From: JANTGF01 sp963750735
GTDB lineage: Bacteria; Bacteroidota; Bacteroidia; Bacteroidales; VadinHA17
NCBI GenBank assembly: GCA_963750735.1
Contig: CAVVRY010000003.1
Location: forward strand, 62,001 to 126,000
DNA: 64,000 nt
Direction: 5' to 3'
Of the stretch, positions 30,587 through 37,990 are shown one piece after another; the stretch's first letter is position 1; the number at the start of each line of letters is the position of its first letter. A program made the translations under genes and the position numbers. The notes below the pieces were generated by a model that saw only the letters and a program-made list of their open reading frames with translations, did not search any database and had not been told where the DNA came from.

Positions 30587-31600
30587 TTAATTCAAATCCA
30601 GAATTTTGTACAGCTCATCAAGATTAGGAGTTAAAATAATCTCAGTTCTTCTGTTTTTCTGCTTGCCCTCAGCAGTATTTGACATATCAAGAGGGTAATA
30701 CTCGCCTCGCCCCGATGCGGTTACTCGCTTTGGATTAATACTGGAATTTTCTAATAATATCTTTACAATTGAAGTGGCTCTTTTCACGCTTAAATCCCAA
30801 TTGTCCTGTATCTGACCACTTTTACTACTATACGGTACATTATCTGTATGTCCTTCAACCATAATAGATATATCAGTATTTTGTTCAAGAACCCTGGCAA
30901 TGTTATTTATGGCTTGCACACCACGTTGATCCACCGCCCAGCTACCTGATTTAAACAGAAGTTTCTCATCCATTGAAACATACACCTTACCGTTTTTTTG
31001 AGTAATGGTTAAACCATTGTTTTCAAATCCCAACAGTGCTTTTGAAACCTTACTCTTTAGTTCAGCCATCATTTCATCCTTCTGATTTAGAATATCTTCC
31101 AGCTCTAGAAGTCTTGCATTTCTTTTCTCGACCTCATACTGCAATTCTTCCAGATTTCTTTTCTTTTCTCCTAAAGATTTCTCGAGTTCACGCAGTTTGT
31201 CTTCCCTGGCCTGAAGATCTTCCTGAGTTTTTTGTAGTTCTTTCAATAATCGTCTAGTCTCTCGATTATTCCCTTTAACTAACTCCTCCTGTGCCCGTTG
31301 AAGATCAAAATACCCTCTTTTCATAAGTTGGTATTCTTTTTCTATCCGTTCGAGCTCTTCGATTCGAGCTTCCTGCTCTCGTTTCAACTTGGCTAATTCA
31401 GCCTTCAACTTTTCCATCTGTGATGAAATCTCGGTATTTGTAACCGTCAGTTTTTCATTTTTTGCTAGTAAACTATCTCTTTCAATCTGTAAATTTTGAT
31501 TCTGTCCCTGAATTTCCTTGAATTGCTTAGAAGAAACACATGAAAATACAGTTGCAGAGATTATAACTACTAGGGCAGATAGTATTTTATTTTTATTCAT
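30587..31600 (-). CDS. OmpA-family lipoprotein with long coiled coil
   Basis: 337 residues. Signal peptide with lipobox (ISATVFSC, Cys about 21), a coiled coil of heptads rich in E, K and L (about 28-180), and a C-terminal OmpA peptidoglycan-binding domain (about 205-325). The OmpA domain has IMVEGHTDNVPY, NWDLSVKRATSIV and ASGRGEYYPL ... NRRTEIIL. It probably tethers the outer membrane to peptidoglycan, with the coiled coil as spacer. Divergent from dxs; both promoters lie in the 190 bases between them. Confidence 0.9.
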   Translation of the reverse strand: MNKNKILSALVVIISATVFSCVSSKQFKEIQGQNQNLQIERDSLLAKNEKLTVTNTEISSQMEKLKAELAKLKREQEARIEELERIEKEYQLMKRGYFDLQRAQEELVKGNNRETRRLLKELQKTQEDLQAREDKLRELEKSLGEKKRNLEELQYEVEKRNARLLELEDILNQKDEMMAELKSKVSKALLGFENNGLTITQKNGKVYVSMDEKLLFKSGSWAVDQRGVQAINNIARVLEQNTDISIMVEGHTDNVPYSSKSGQIQDNWDLSVKRATSIVKILLENSSINPKRVTASGRGEYYPLDMSNTAEGKQKNRRTEIILTPNLDELYKILDLN

Positions 31601-31694
31601 AATTTTAATATTTTATGAGATATATTTAAAATCCAGATCCATAAGATTCAGAATACAAAATTGCTATGGATTAAAGATAATTGTTTGCAAGCTG

Positions 31695-31702
31695 CAAATA
31701 TA
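31695..31702 (-). promoter_or_regulatory. -7 box (TATATTTG) for the OmpA lipoprotein gene
   Basis: On the minus strand TATATTTG matches TAnnTTTG exactly, about 95 bases upstream of the ATG. A TTG on the same strand lies 26 bases further upstream, a little beyond the usual spacing. Confidence 0.45.
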
Positions 31703-31722
31703 GATATTTCGGCACTGAAATA

Positions 31723-31756
31723 TTGTTCCAATGAGTGAATAATATTTGTATCTTTG
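31723..31756 (+). promoter_or_regulatory. Bacteroidota-type promoter for dxs
   Basis: TTG (31723-31725), a 23-base gap and TATCTTTG (31749-31756), an exact TAnnTTTG, lie 34 bases before the dxs ATG. Confidence 0.6.
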
Positions 31757-31790
31757 CACCTGCATTATTCGTATAAAGTAATAATTGCAA

Positions 31791-33716
31791 ATGGAAGGGG
31801 TAAATAATATAGGGTTGTTGAATCAAATCTCTGGTCCTGCTGATCTTAGAAAGCTTAAGCCAGAAGAGCTTATTCAACTCAGTAAGGAGTTACGAGAATT
31901 TATTATTGATGTAGTTAGTTCAAACACAGGCCATTTTGGGGCCAGTCTTGGAGTAATTGAACTTACTATTGCTCTTCATTATGTTTTTAACACACCTTAT
32001 GACCAGGTTGTTTGGGACGTAGGTCACCAGGCATATGGCCACAAAATTCTAACCGGCCGCCGAGACAAATTTTATACCAATAGAAAATTCAAGGGGATAA
32101 GCGGCTTTCCGAACAGATCAGAGAGTGAATTTGATGCTTTTGGTGTTGGACATTCATCCACCTCCATTTCTGCTGCGTTGGGTATGGCTGTTGCTGCTGC
32201 AAGAAAGGGAGAAGATCGCCAGGTAATATCAATAATTGGTGATGGAGCCATGACTGCCGGAATGGCTTTTGAAGGATTAAATAATGCAGGTATTGAAAAA
32301 ACCAATATCCTGGTTATACTTAATGACAACGGAATAGCTATTGACCCCAACGTTGGAGCACTAAATGAGTACCTTCTTGATATAACCACTTCGCCCACAT
32401 ACAACCGTTTCAGGGATGATATGTGGAAACTTCTTGGCAAACTAAGTAAAATAGCTCCAAAAACCCGGTCTTTGGTTAAGCAGCTTGAACACGGTTTAAA
32501 GAGTACTATTCTTGAGCAAAGTAATTTCTTTGAAGCCTTGAATTTCAGGTATTTCGGACCAGTTGACGGCCACGATGTGGTTTATCTAACCAAAGTATTG
32601 AATGACCTTAAAAATATTCCCGGGCCAAAACTGTTGCACTGTCGAACTACCAAAGGAAAAGGTTTTAAGCAGGCTGAATTACATCAGACTGCATTCCATG
32701 CACCGGGAAAGTTTGATAAATACACCGGGAAAATCTTCAAAGTCAGTTCAGACAAACCCCAGCCACCTAAATACCAGGATGTTTTTGGTCATACTTTGGT
32801 AGAACTTGCTGAAAAAAATTCAAAAATAGTTGGGATAACACCAGCAATGCTTGCCGGCTCATCAATGAACCTGATGCAAGATAAAAATCCTGATCGAACA
32901 TTTGATGTGGGTATAGCCGAGCAACATGCAGTTACATTTTCTGCTGGATTGGCCACTCAAAAAATGATCCCATTTTGCAACATTTACTCCTCATTTATGC
33001 AGCGGGCATATGATCAGGTTATTCATGATGTTGCTTTACAAAATCTGGATGTAGTATTTTGCCTCGATCGAGCGGGATTAGTTGGAGATGATGGCCCTAC
33101 ACATCATGGTGCTTATGATCTTGCCTATTTTAGGTCCATCCCAGGTATCACAATATCCGCCCCTATGGACGAAGAAGAATTGAGAAACCTCATGTATACT
33201 GCTCAGCTGGGTGGACATGGACCATTCTCAATTAGATACCCACGAGGATCAGGGGTGATGACAGACTGGAAAAAGCCATTTAAGAAAATATCTGTTGGAA
33301 AAGGCAGGGTCATTTCGAGTGGAGATGATATTGCTATATTAAGCATTGGTCATGCAGGAAATCTGGTTACCAAAGCAATTGAAAAACTTAATGATCATCA
33401 CATTCATGTCACTCATTACGATATGAGGTTCTTAAAACCAATAGATGAATCTATACTACATAAGGTTGGCAAGAAATTTAAGCAAGTAATTACAGTTGAG
33501 GATGGAACAGTTATCGGCGGGTTAGGTTCTGCAGTGCTTGAATTCTTCTCAGACAATGGTTATGCTGCACAGGTAGTTCGCCTGGGTATCCCTGATAGAT
33601 TCATCGAACATGGCACTCAGATGGAGTTATACAAAGAGTGTGGTTATGATCCAGAAAGTATCTACAAGCTAGTACTCAAACTGGTTAGTTCGAAGATGCT
33701 CTCACATGCAGGGTAG
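31791..33716 (+). CDS. dxs: 1-deoxy-D-xylulose-5-phosphate synthase
   Basis: 641 residues from the ATG at 31791 (MEGVNNIGLLNQISGPADLRKL). Thiamine-diphosphate enzyme that condenses pyruvate and glyceraldehyde 3-phosphate, the first step of the MEP isoprenoid pathway. ThDP/Mg site: VGHQAYGHKILTGR near 65-78 and IGDGAMTAGMAFEGLNNAG near 147-165. The catalytic pyrimidine domain has FDVGIAEQHAVTFSAG near 370-385 and DRAGLVGDDGPTHHG near 421-435. Full length. It converges on the aldehyde dehydrogenase gene. Confidence 0.98.
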   Translation: MEGVNNIGLLNQISGPADLRKLKPEELIQLSKELREFIIDVVSSNTGHFGASLGVIELTIALHYVFNTPYDQVVWDVGHQAYGHKILTGRRDKFYTNRKFKGISGFPNRSESEFDAFGVGHSSTSISAALGMAVAAARKGEDRQVISIIGDGAMTAGMAFEGLNNAGIEKTNILVILNDNGIAIDPNVGALNEYLLDITTSPTYNRFRDDMWKLLGKLSKIAPKTRSLVKQLEHGLKSTILEQSNFFEALNFRYFGPVDGHDVVYLTKVLNDLKNIPGPKLLHCRTTKGKGFKQAELHQTAFHAPGKFDKYTGKIFKVSSDKPQPPKYQDVFGHTLVELAEKNSKIVGITPAMLAGSSMNLMQDKNPDRTFDVGIAEQHAVTFSAGLATQKMIPFCNIYSSFMQRAYDQVIHDVALQNLDVVFCLDRAGLVGDDGPTHHGAYDLAYFRSIPGITISAPMDEEELRNLMYTAQLGGHGPFSIRYPRGSGVMTDWKKPFKKISVGKGRVISSGDDIAILSIGHAGNLVTKAIEKLNDHHIHVTHYDMRFLKPIDESILHKVGKKFKQVITVEDGTVIGGLGSAVLEFFSDNGYAAQVVRLGIPDRFIEHGTQMELYKECGYDPESIYKLVLKLVSSKMLSHAG

Positions 33717-33753
33717 ATCTGTTTCCGAATTCCTTTTAAGCTTCCTTTAGGCA

Positions 33754-33783
33754 TAAAAAAACTCCAGGACTAATTCCTGGAGT
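33754..33783 (-). terminator. Terminator between dxs and the aldehyde dehydrogenase gene
   Basis: Perfect 9-bp stem (ACTCCAGGA 33761-33769 with TCCTGGAGT 33775-33783). On the minus strand it is followed by seven T, so it ends the aldehyde dehydrogenase transcript; the stem may also serve dxs. Confidence 0.8.
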
Positions 33784-33804
33784 CATTGTATAAATTACAA
33801 TTAT

Positions 33805-35361
33805 CTAAATATCAAATTTTATTCCCTGGGCAAGTGGTAATTCTGTTCCATAATTAATGGTATTCGTCTGCCGGCGCATATAAGCTTTCCAGGCATCTGA
33901 GCCAGATTCTCTTCCTCCACCTGTATCTTTCTCTCCTCCAAAAGCACCACCAATTTCTGCACCTGAAGTACCAATGTTTACATTTGCAATGCCACAATCA
34001 GAGCCTACCTCAGAAAGGAAAAGCTCTGCCTCACGGACATTCAGGGTGAATATAGCCGACGAAAGCCCTTGAGGTACATCATTGTGCAATTCGATTGCCT
34101 CCTCAATAGTCTTATATTTAAGCAAATAGAGAATGGGTGCAAAAGTTTCCTCCTGGACAATTTCATAATGATTTTTCGCTTCTGCCAGAGCCGGCTCCAC
34201 AAAACAAGCAGACCCATACTGATCTTCAGGAAGGGACTTTCCTCCAAAAATCACTTTACCTCCTTCTTCCTCTACCTTTTTACAGCATGAAGGAATAAAT
34301 CTACTGCTGCACCATCAATTACCGGGCCAATAAGAGTATTTGAACTGGTTGGATCTCCAATTTTATGTACCACCTGGGCATAGGCATTTAATAATCTTTC
34401 TTTTACTTCATCGTATACTTTTTCATGAATTATTAATCTACGTGTAGAGGTGCAACGTTGACCCGCTGTTCCCACTGATCCAAATACAATGGCAGGAATA
34501 GCCATGTTTAGATCGGCATGTTCAGAAATGACGATGGCATTGTTACCGCCAAGTTCCAAAATGGATTTTCCGAGTCGTTTTCCAACAATACCTCCAACTC
34601 GTTGACCAACCCGGGTTGATCCGGTAACTGAGAAAAGGGGAATTCGTTTATCAGCAGCAAAATTATCTCCAAGAACCGATGATTTGGCAACTACAAGATT
34701 AAAAACACCTTCGGGAACATTATTTTCTTTCAAGACATTTCGAATAATTTTCTGGGTTGCAATAGCAGTTAAGGGAGTTTTAGAACTGGGTTTCCAAACA
34801 ACTACATCGCCTGCTACAGCAGCGATCATTGAATTCCATGCCCAAACAGCTACAGGAAAATTAAAGGATGTAATTAAACCCACAATTCCGAGTGGATGAT
34901 ACTGATCAAATAACCTGTGTTTTGGCCTTTCAGAATGAAGCGTAAATCCGTTTAGAAGGCGAGCCTGGCCCACTGCAAAATCACATATATCAATCATTTC
35001 CTGAACCTCCCCAAGACCCTCCTGGTAAATTTTTCCCATTTCCAGAGGTAACCAACATTCCAAGATCCTCTTTGGCTTTTCTTAAAGCCAATCCTATCTG
35101 TCGCACCACTTCTCCTCTTTGTGGAGCAGGGACTTCCCTCCAAACTTTAAAAGCTTCCTGTGCTTTTTCCATTACAAGTTCATAATCCTCTTTGGTAGCA
35201 GTTTTAACACTTGCAATTAGACTTCCATCCACTGGTGATTCAGAACCTGATACATTACCATTTGTTTCAATCCATTCTACACCTGTTGAAACTCCAGGAT
35301 TGATTTCTTTAATTCCAAGCCTTTCTAAAACTTCCTTAAACCTTATATTAACTTTATTCAT
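33805..35361 (-). CDS. Aldehyde dehydrogenase, ALDH7-like (frameshifted as read)
   Basis: Three frames (35361-34990, 35063-34272, 34254-33805) join into one full-length ALDH of about 515 residues. NAD site PLGIVGLITSFNFPVAVW and KPSSKTPLTA; FSVTGSTRVGQ; catalytic Glu in LELGGNNAIV; catalytic Cys in GTAGQRCTSTRR; C-terminal EETFAPILY and GGEKDTGGGRESGSDAWK. The GTAGQRCTSTRR and RESGSDAWK pattern resembles the ALDH7 group (alpha-aminoadipic semialdehyde dehydrogenase), which would fit lysine degradation. A one-base shift near 35048 restores MLVTLEMGKIYQEG. Another near 34265, in a run of A, restores HAVKKVEEEGG. Both look like sequencing errors because all catalytic parts are preserved. Confidence 0.88.
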
Positions 35362-35392
35362 CGATCGAGATTTAATTTATTTAATGAATTTA

Positions 35393-35400
35393 CAAAGGTA
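35393..35400 (-). promoter_or_regulatory. Possible -7 box (TACCTTTG) for the aldehyde dehydrogenase gene
   Basis: Minus-strand TACCTTTG is an exact TAnnTTTG, 32 bases upstream of the ATG at 35361. No TTG at the matching -33 position. Confidence 0.45.
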
Positions 35401-35498
35401 TAAAGATGCTCAGAGAAAAAATAATTTTTAATCTGTTTGACAGCAGTAAATTTTTCAATCTGAATTCACAATAATCTGAATGCAATTAAAAATAAATA

Positions 35499-35530
35499 TT
35501 TTGCACTCAAAAAACTTATAATTATCTTCG
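35499..35530 (+). promoter_or_regulatory. Promoter-like element in front of the repeat array and tRNA-Leu
   Basis: TTTTG (35499-35503), a 19-base gap and TATCTTCG (35523-35530) fit -33 TTG / -7 TAnnTTTG with one mismatch. It lies 20 bases before the first repeat core. No comparably good promoter is seen directly before the tRNA, which suggests that the array and tRNA form one transcript. Confidence 0.5.
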
Positions 35531-35549
35531 CAATCCATTTTAGAAGTTT

Positions 35550-35640
35550 GCCCAGGTGGCAGGTCTGAACGTTAAGAAATTGTCCAGTGGACAATTTTAG
35601 TGAAGAGCCAGGTAGTGGGGTTGTCAATTCCGCCACCGGT
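35550..35640 (+). ncRNA. Core 1 of the tRNA-Leu leader array (putative structured RNA)
   Basis: Core positions 1-11 (GCCCAGGTGGC) equal tRNA-Leu nucleotides 1-11. Positions 28-36 and 40-48 form a perfect 9-bp hairpin (AAATTGTCC, loop AGT, GGACAATTT). Positions 6-11 pair with 83-88 (GGTGGC/GCCACC). Positions 62-69 can pair instead with 81-88. RNA status is inferred, not shown. Confidence 0.55.
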
Positions 35641-35719
35641 ATTAAAAAATAATAATACCTAGAGTAAAAGTTCTATGGATTCGTTCTTACGAACATAGTT
35701 GTTTTACTATGTTACATTT

Positions 35720-35810
35720 GCCCAGGTGGCAGGTCTGAACGTTAAGAAATTGTCCAGTGGACAATTTTAGTGAAGAGCCAGGTAGTGGGGTTGTCAATTC
35801 CGCCACCGGT
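35720..35810 (+). ncRNA. Core 2 of the tRNA-Leu leader array
   Basis: Identical to core 1 over 91 bases although the linkers on either side differ. Preceded by TACATTTG (35713-35720), an exact TAnnTTTG, but without a suitably spaced TTG. The linker after it carries a CCTAGA/TTTAGG stem (35826-35844). Confidence 0.55.
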
Positions 35811-35877
35811 TTTAAAAAATAATAACCTAGAGATAAAGTTTAGGTTCGTTCTTCAACATTGTTAATTACATTAATTT

Positions 35878-35968
35878 GCCCAGGTGGCAGGACTGAACGA
35901 TAAGAAATTGTCCAGTGGACAATTTTAGTGAAGAGCCAGGTAGTGGGGTTGTCAATTCCGCCACCGGT
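35878..35968 (+). ncRNA. Core 3 of the tRNA-Leu leader array (two substitutions)
   Basis: Differs from the other four at core positions 15 and 23 (T to A both times), outside the stems proposed for the array. All paired positions are unchanged. Confidence 0.55.
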
Positions 35969-36031
35969 ATAAAAAATAATAATCTAGAGTAAAGTTTAGA
36001 TTCGTTCTACAACATAGTTAATTAGTTACTT

Positions 36032-36122
36032 GCCCAGGTGGCAGGTCTGAACGTTAAGAAATTGTCCAGTGGACAATTTTAGTGAAGAGCCAGGTAGTGG
36101 GGTTGTCAATTCCGCCACCGGT
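36032..36122 (+). ncRNA. Core 4 of the tRNA-Leu leader array
   Basis: Identical to cores 1, 2 and 5. The following linker carries TCTAGA/TTTAGA (36137-36154). This is the same hairpin as after core 2, with its outer C-G pair replaced by T-A. Confidence 0.55.
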
Positions 36123-36185
36123 ATAAAAAATAATAATCTAGAGTAAAGTTTAGATTCGTTCTACAACATAGTTAATTAGTTACTT

Positions 36186-36276
36186 GCCCAGGTGGCAGGT
36201 CTGAACGTTAAGAAATTGTCCAGTGGACAATTTTAGTGAAGAGCCAGGTAGTGGGGTTGTCAATTCCGCCACCGGT
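36186..36276 (+). ncRNA. Core 5 of the tRNA-Leu leader array, adjacent to the tRNA
   Basis: Last core, 63 bases before the tRNA. Its CAATTCCGCCACC (36261-36273) is the exact reverse complement of tRNA bases 36345-36357, so it could pair with the acceptor/D-arm of the nascent tRNA. Confidence 0.55.
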
Positions 36277-36339
36277 ATAAAAAATAATAATCTAGAGTAA
36301 AGTTTAGATTCGTTCTACAACATAGTTAATTAGTTACTT

Positions 36340-36423
36340 GCCCAGGTGGCGGAATTGGTAGACGCGCTGGTCTCAAACACCAGTGGCAGCAATGCCGTGC
36401 CGGTTCGACCCCGGCCCTGGGTA
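36340..36423 (+). tRNA. tRNA-Leu (anticodon CAA)
   Basis: 84 nt, class II. Acceptor GCCCAGG pairs with CCTGGGT (G1-U72 wobble), discriminator A. The D-arm is GCGGAATTGGTAGACGC, the anticodon stem CTGGT/ACCAG with loop CTCAAAC (anticodon CAA, reads UUG), then a variable arm and T-arm CCGG-TTCGACC-CCGG. CCA is not encoded (ACAA follows), so it must be added by the nucleotidyltransferase. It lies at the end of the five-unit repeat array and before a terminator. Confidence 0.97.
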
Positions 36424-36437
36424 CAATTCAACTTCAA

Positions 36438-36478
36438 AGCCTTTATAATACAAAAAAATTATAAGGGCTCTATTTTTT
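36438..36478 (+). terminator. Rho-independent terminator after tRNA-Leu
   Basis: 12-bp stem with one G-T pair (36438-36449 with 36458-36469), loop ACAAAAAA, then TATTTTTT. It closes the array-tRNA transcription unit 15 bases after the tRNA. From here to 36719 I see only AT-rich sequence. Confidence 0.8.
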
Positions 36479-36719
36479 CAGGGAAGAATTAGGAAAGAAC
36501 CATTTTGGTTTCATTTAATAAATCTCTCCAATAGGTTTCACATGGATTTCCCATGATTGGAACCATATGTGATTTCCTGTGCAATGCCCTCAAATAAATG
36601 TAGGTTAAGAATTAATAAAAGGATGAGTAATTTATACATTATAAAGTGATTTATATTAAAGTTAATTTTAAATCGAAGAATTTGGTATTGCCTTTACCTT
36701 CAGCTAAATATATTCGTTT

Positions 36720-37013
36720 TTAACCCATTAAAAACATGCATAAAATAGATATTAAAAGTATTAAAAAAGAATAAAGGTAAAGTGACCTTAACCTAAATTT
36801 TGCTTTCACCCAAAATATGAAAGAAAGAATTGGAAGGATAAACAACAATGCAAGTACCGGAAGCCACAGAATCTCATAGATTGCACCAACCAAGTCGAAA
36901 TGGTAAACATCTATCACCTGGCCAAGCCACCAAAATCCAGAAACAATTATAGACAGAATTAAAATTATTAAACTAATTCTCGAATTTTCAAATAAAGGTT
37001 CATGCTCTTTCAT
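36720..37013 (-). CDS. Small integral membrane protein of unknown function
   Basis: 97 residues with three clear hydrophobic segments (about 13-33, 43-67 and 75-96) joined by short loops with a basic KAKFRLRS turn. No motif I recognise. It is the last minus-strand gene before the tRNA array, 174 bases downstream of an unknown soluble protein. The ORF looks real from its clean membrane topology. Confidence 0.55.
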   Translation of the reverse strand: MKEHEPLFENSRISLIILILSIIVSGFWWLGQVIDVYHFDLVGAIYEILWLPVLALLFILPILSFIFWVKAKFRLRSLYLYSFLILLISILCMFLMG

Positions 37014-37187
37014 AAGCTAAATATTATTGGTAAACATGATCGCGGCCAGTCTTCTTTGTTGCATAAAAAGATATTAAATGATAGAATAATTAAATTATTT
37101 ATGCTGGAAAATTTAATACTTATTTGATATTACAAGCATTAAAGGTATTTCGCCGAATTTTAATATATATTTTCGGCCAGTAATCTC

Positions 37188-37928
37188 TCACCCGTTTTCC
37201 TTAATGTCTTCCAAATGCCATTCTGACAATTGCTTGAATCGACTTAACACATTGGATGTGACCCTGTTGTGAACAAGCTCCCAAACTTTGTTGATCAATT
37301 TCCGTCGGTTTTGCCAATCCTCCTTTCCATAAAAATTGAATCCAGTTGCAGATATCAATTGACATTGTTCGACTTCACCCATTTCAGGAATTGAAGAACG
37401 AACATACATGGTGAAAATCCCAATAGGATATCCTCCTGAACATTTGTATAATAAATAACGGGCATTGTCAAAATCAAAGGGATCGGGGACTTTTTTTATC
37501 TCTATGGCATTGAGAAGAAAAAGTGGAATTAATTTAAATCCAAAAAGGCTTTTCATAAACTTAAAAGGATACTTTTTCCAGCCAAATGGCAAAATACGAA
37601 TACATTCCAGGTTGTTTTCAATCCGATCAACTTTTGCAATATGGTTAGGCCAACAATAAGAGCCATCCCATTTTAAGAGCTCATTAAATACATTAATAAC
37701 GGGAGCCTCAACACCAATTTTGTGAATATTTAACACGGAATATTGATTGGCATCAATACCGATTCGTTGCATAACCCTGAGGTTGTAGTAATCCCTTTCC
37801 TCTATGGTTTCAAATTTTATAAGAGTTTTATGTTCAGACTTGTGGAGCATGTAATATAATACATCTGTTACTAAACTCTTACTCCTTCTGAGTGATTTTT
37901 TATTATTTATAAGATTTGAACCAGGCAT
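37188..37928 (-). CDS. Conserved-looking hypothetical protein
   Basis: 246 residues, soluble, mixed alpha/beta, no signal peptide. Notable features are a hydrophobic basic stretch (KYPFKFMKSLFGFKLIPLFLLNAIEIKK, about 125-152, referred to by position) and a C-terminal tryptophan-rich helix (EDWQNRRKLINKVWELVH). I do not recognise the family. It is 62 bases downstream of an HD-domain gene on the same strand and may belong to the cyclic-nucleotide cluster. Confidence 0.6.
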   Translation of the reverse strand: MPGSNLINNKKSLRRSKSLVTDVLYYMLHKSEHKTLIKFETIEERDYYNLRVMQRIGIDANQYSVLNIHKIGVEAPVINVFNELLKWDGSYCWPNHIAKVDRIENNLECIRILPFGWKKYPFKFMKSLFGFKLIPLFLLNAIEIKKVPDPFDFDNARYLLYKCSGGYPIGIFTMYVRSSIPEMGEVEQCQLISATGFNFYGKEDWQNRRKLINKVWELVHNRVTSNVLSRFKQLSEWHLEDIKENG

Positions 37929-37990
37929 TTAACTTTATTTAAAAAAAACTTATCCGTAAATAGTTTAATAAGAAGATCCCCAATAACTAT

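Larger units (their letters stand above)
35550..36339 (+). repeat. Five tandem units (170, 158, 154, 154, 154 bp) leading into tRNA-Leu
   Basis: Each unit is a 91-base core plus an AT-rich linker (79, 67, 63, 63, 63 bases). Cores of units 1, 2, 4 and 5 are identical; unit 3 has two T-to-A changes (core positions 15 and 23). Linkers 3-5 are identical, while linkers 1 and 2 differ by substitutions and indels, so the core is more conserved than the linker. The tRNA gene sits exactly where a sixth core would start. No open reading frame, integrase or CRISPR-type spacer logic is present. Confidence 0.95.

Noticed and set aside
35550..36276. Cores as five decayed tRNA-Leu genes
   Set aside because: Only the first 11 bases and a short CCAGTGG stretch match the tRNA; the anticodon arm and matching 3' acceptor are absent, and near-perfect identity among cores argues against decay.
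35550..36339. CRISPR array
   Set aside because: Repeats are 91 bases and the intervening sequences are related to each other (three identical), not unique spacers; no cas genes nearby.
35550..36339. Integron cassette array with attC sites
   Set aside because: No GTTRRRY/RYYYAAC core-site pair in the right places, no cassette ORFs and no integrase in the window.
35550..36339. Retron, self-cleaving ribozyme or DGR template
   Set aside because: No reverse transcriptase in the window, and the core shows no hammerhead conserved core or other ribozyme signature that I can recognise.
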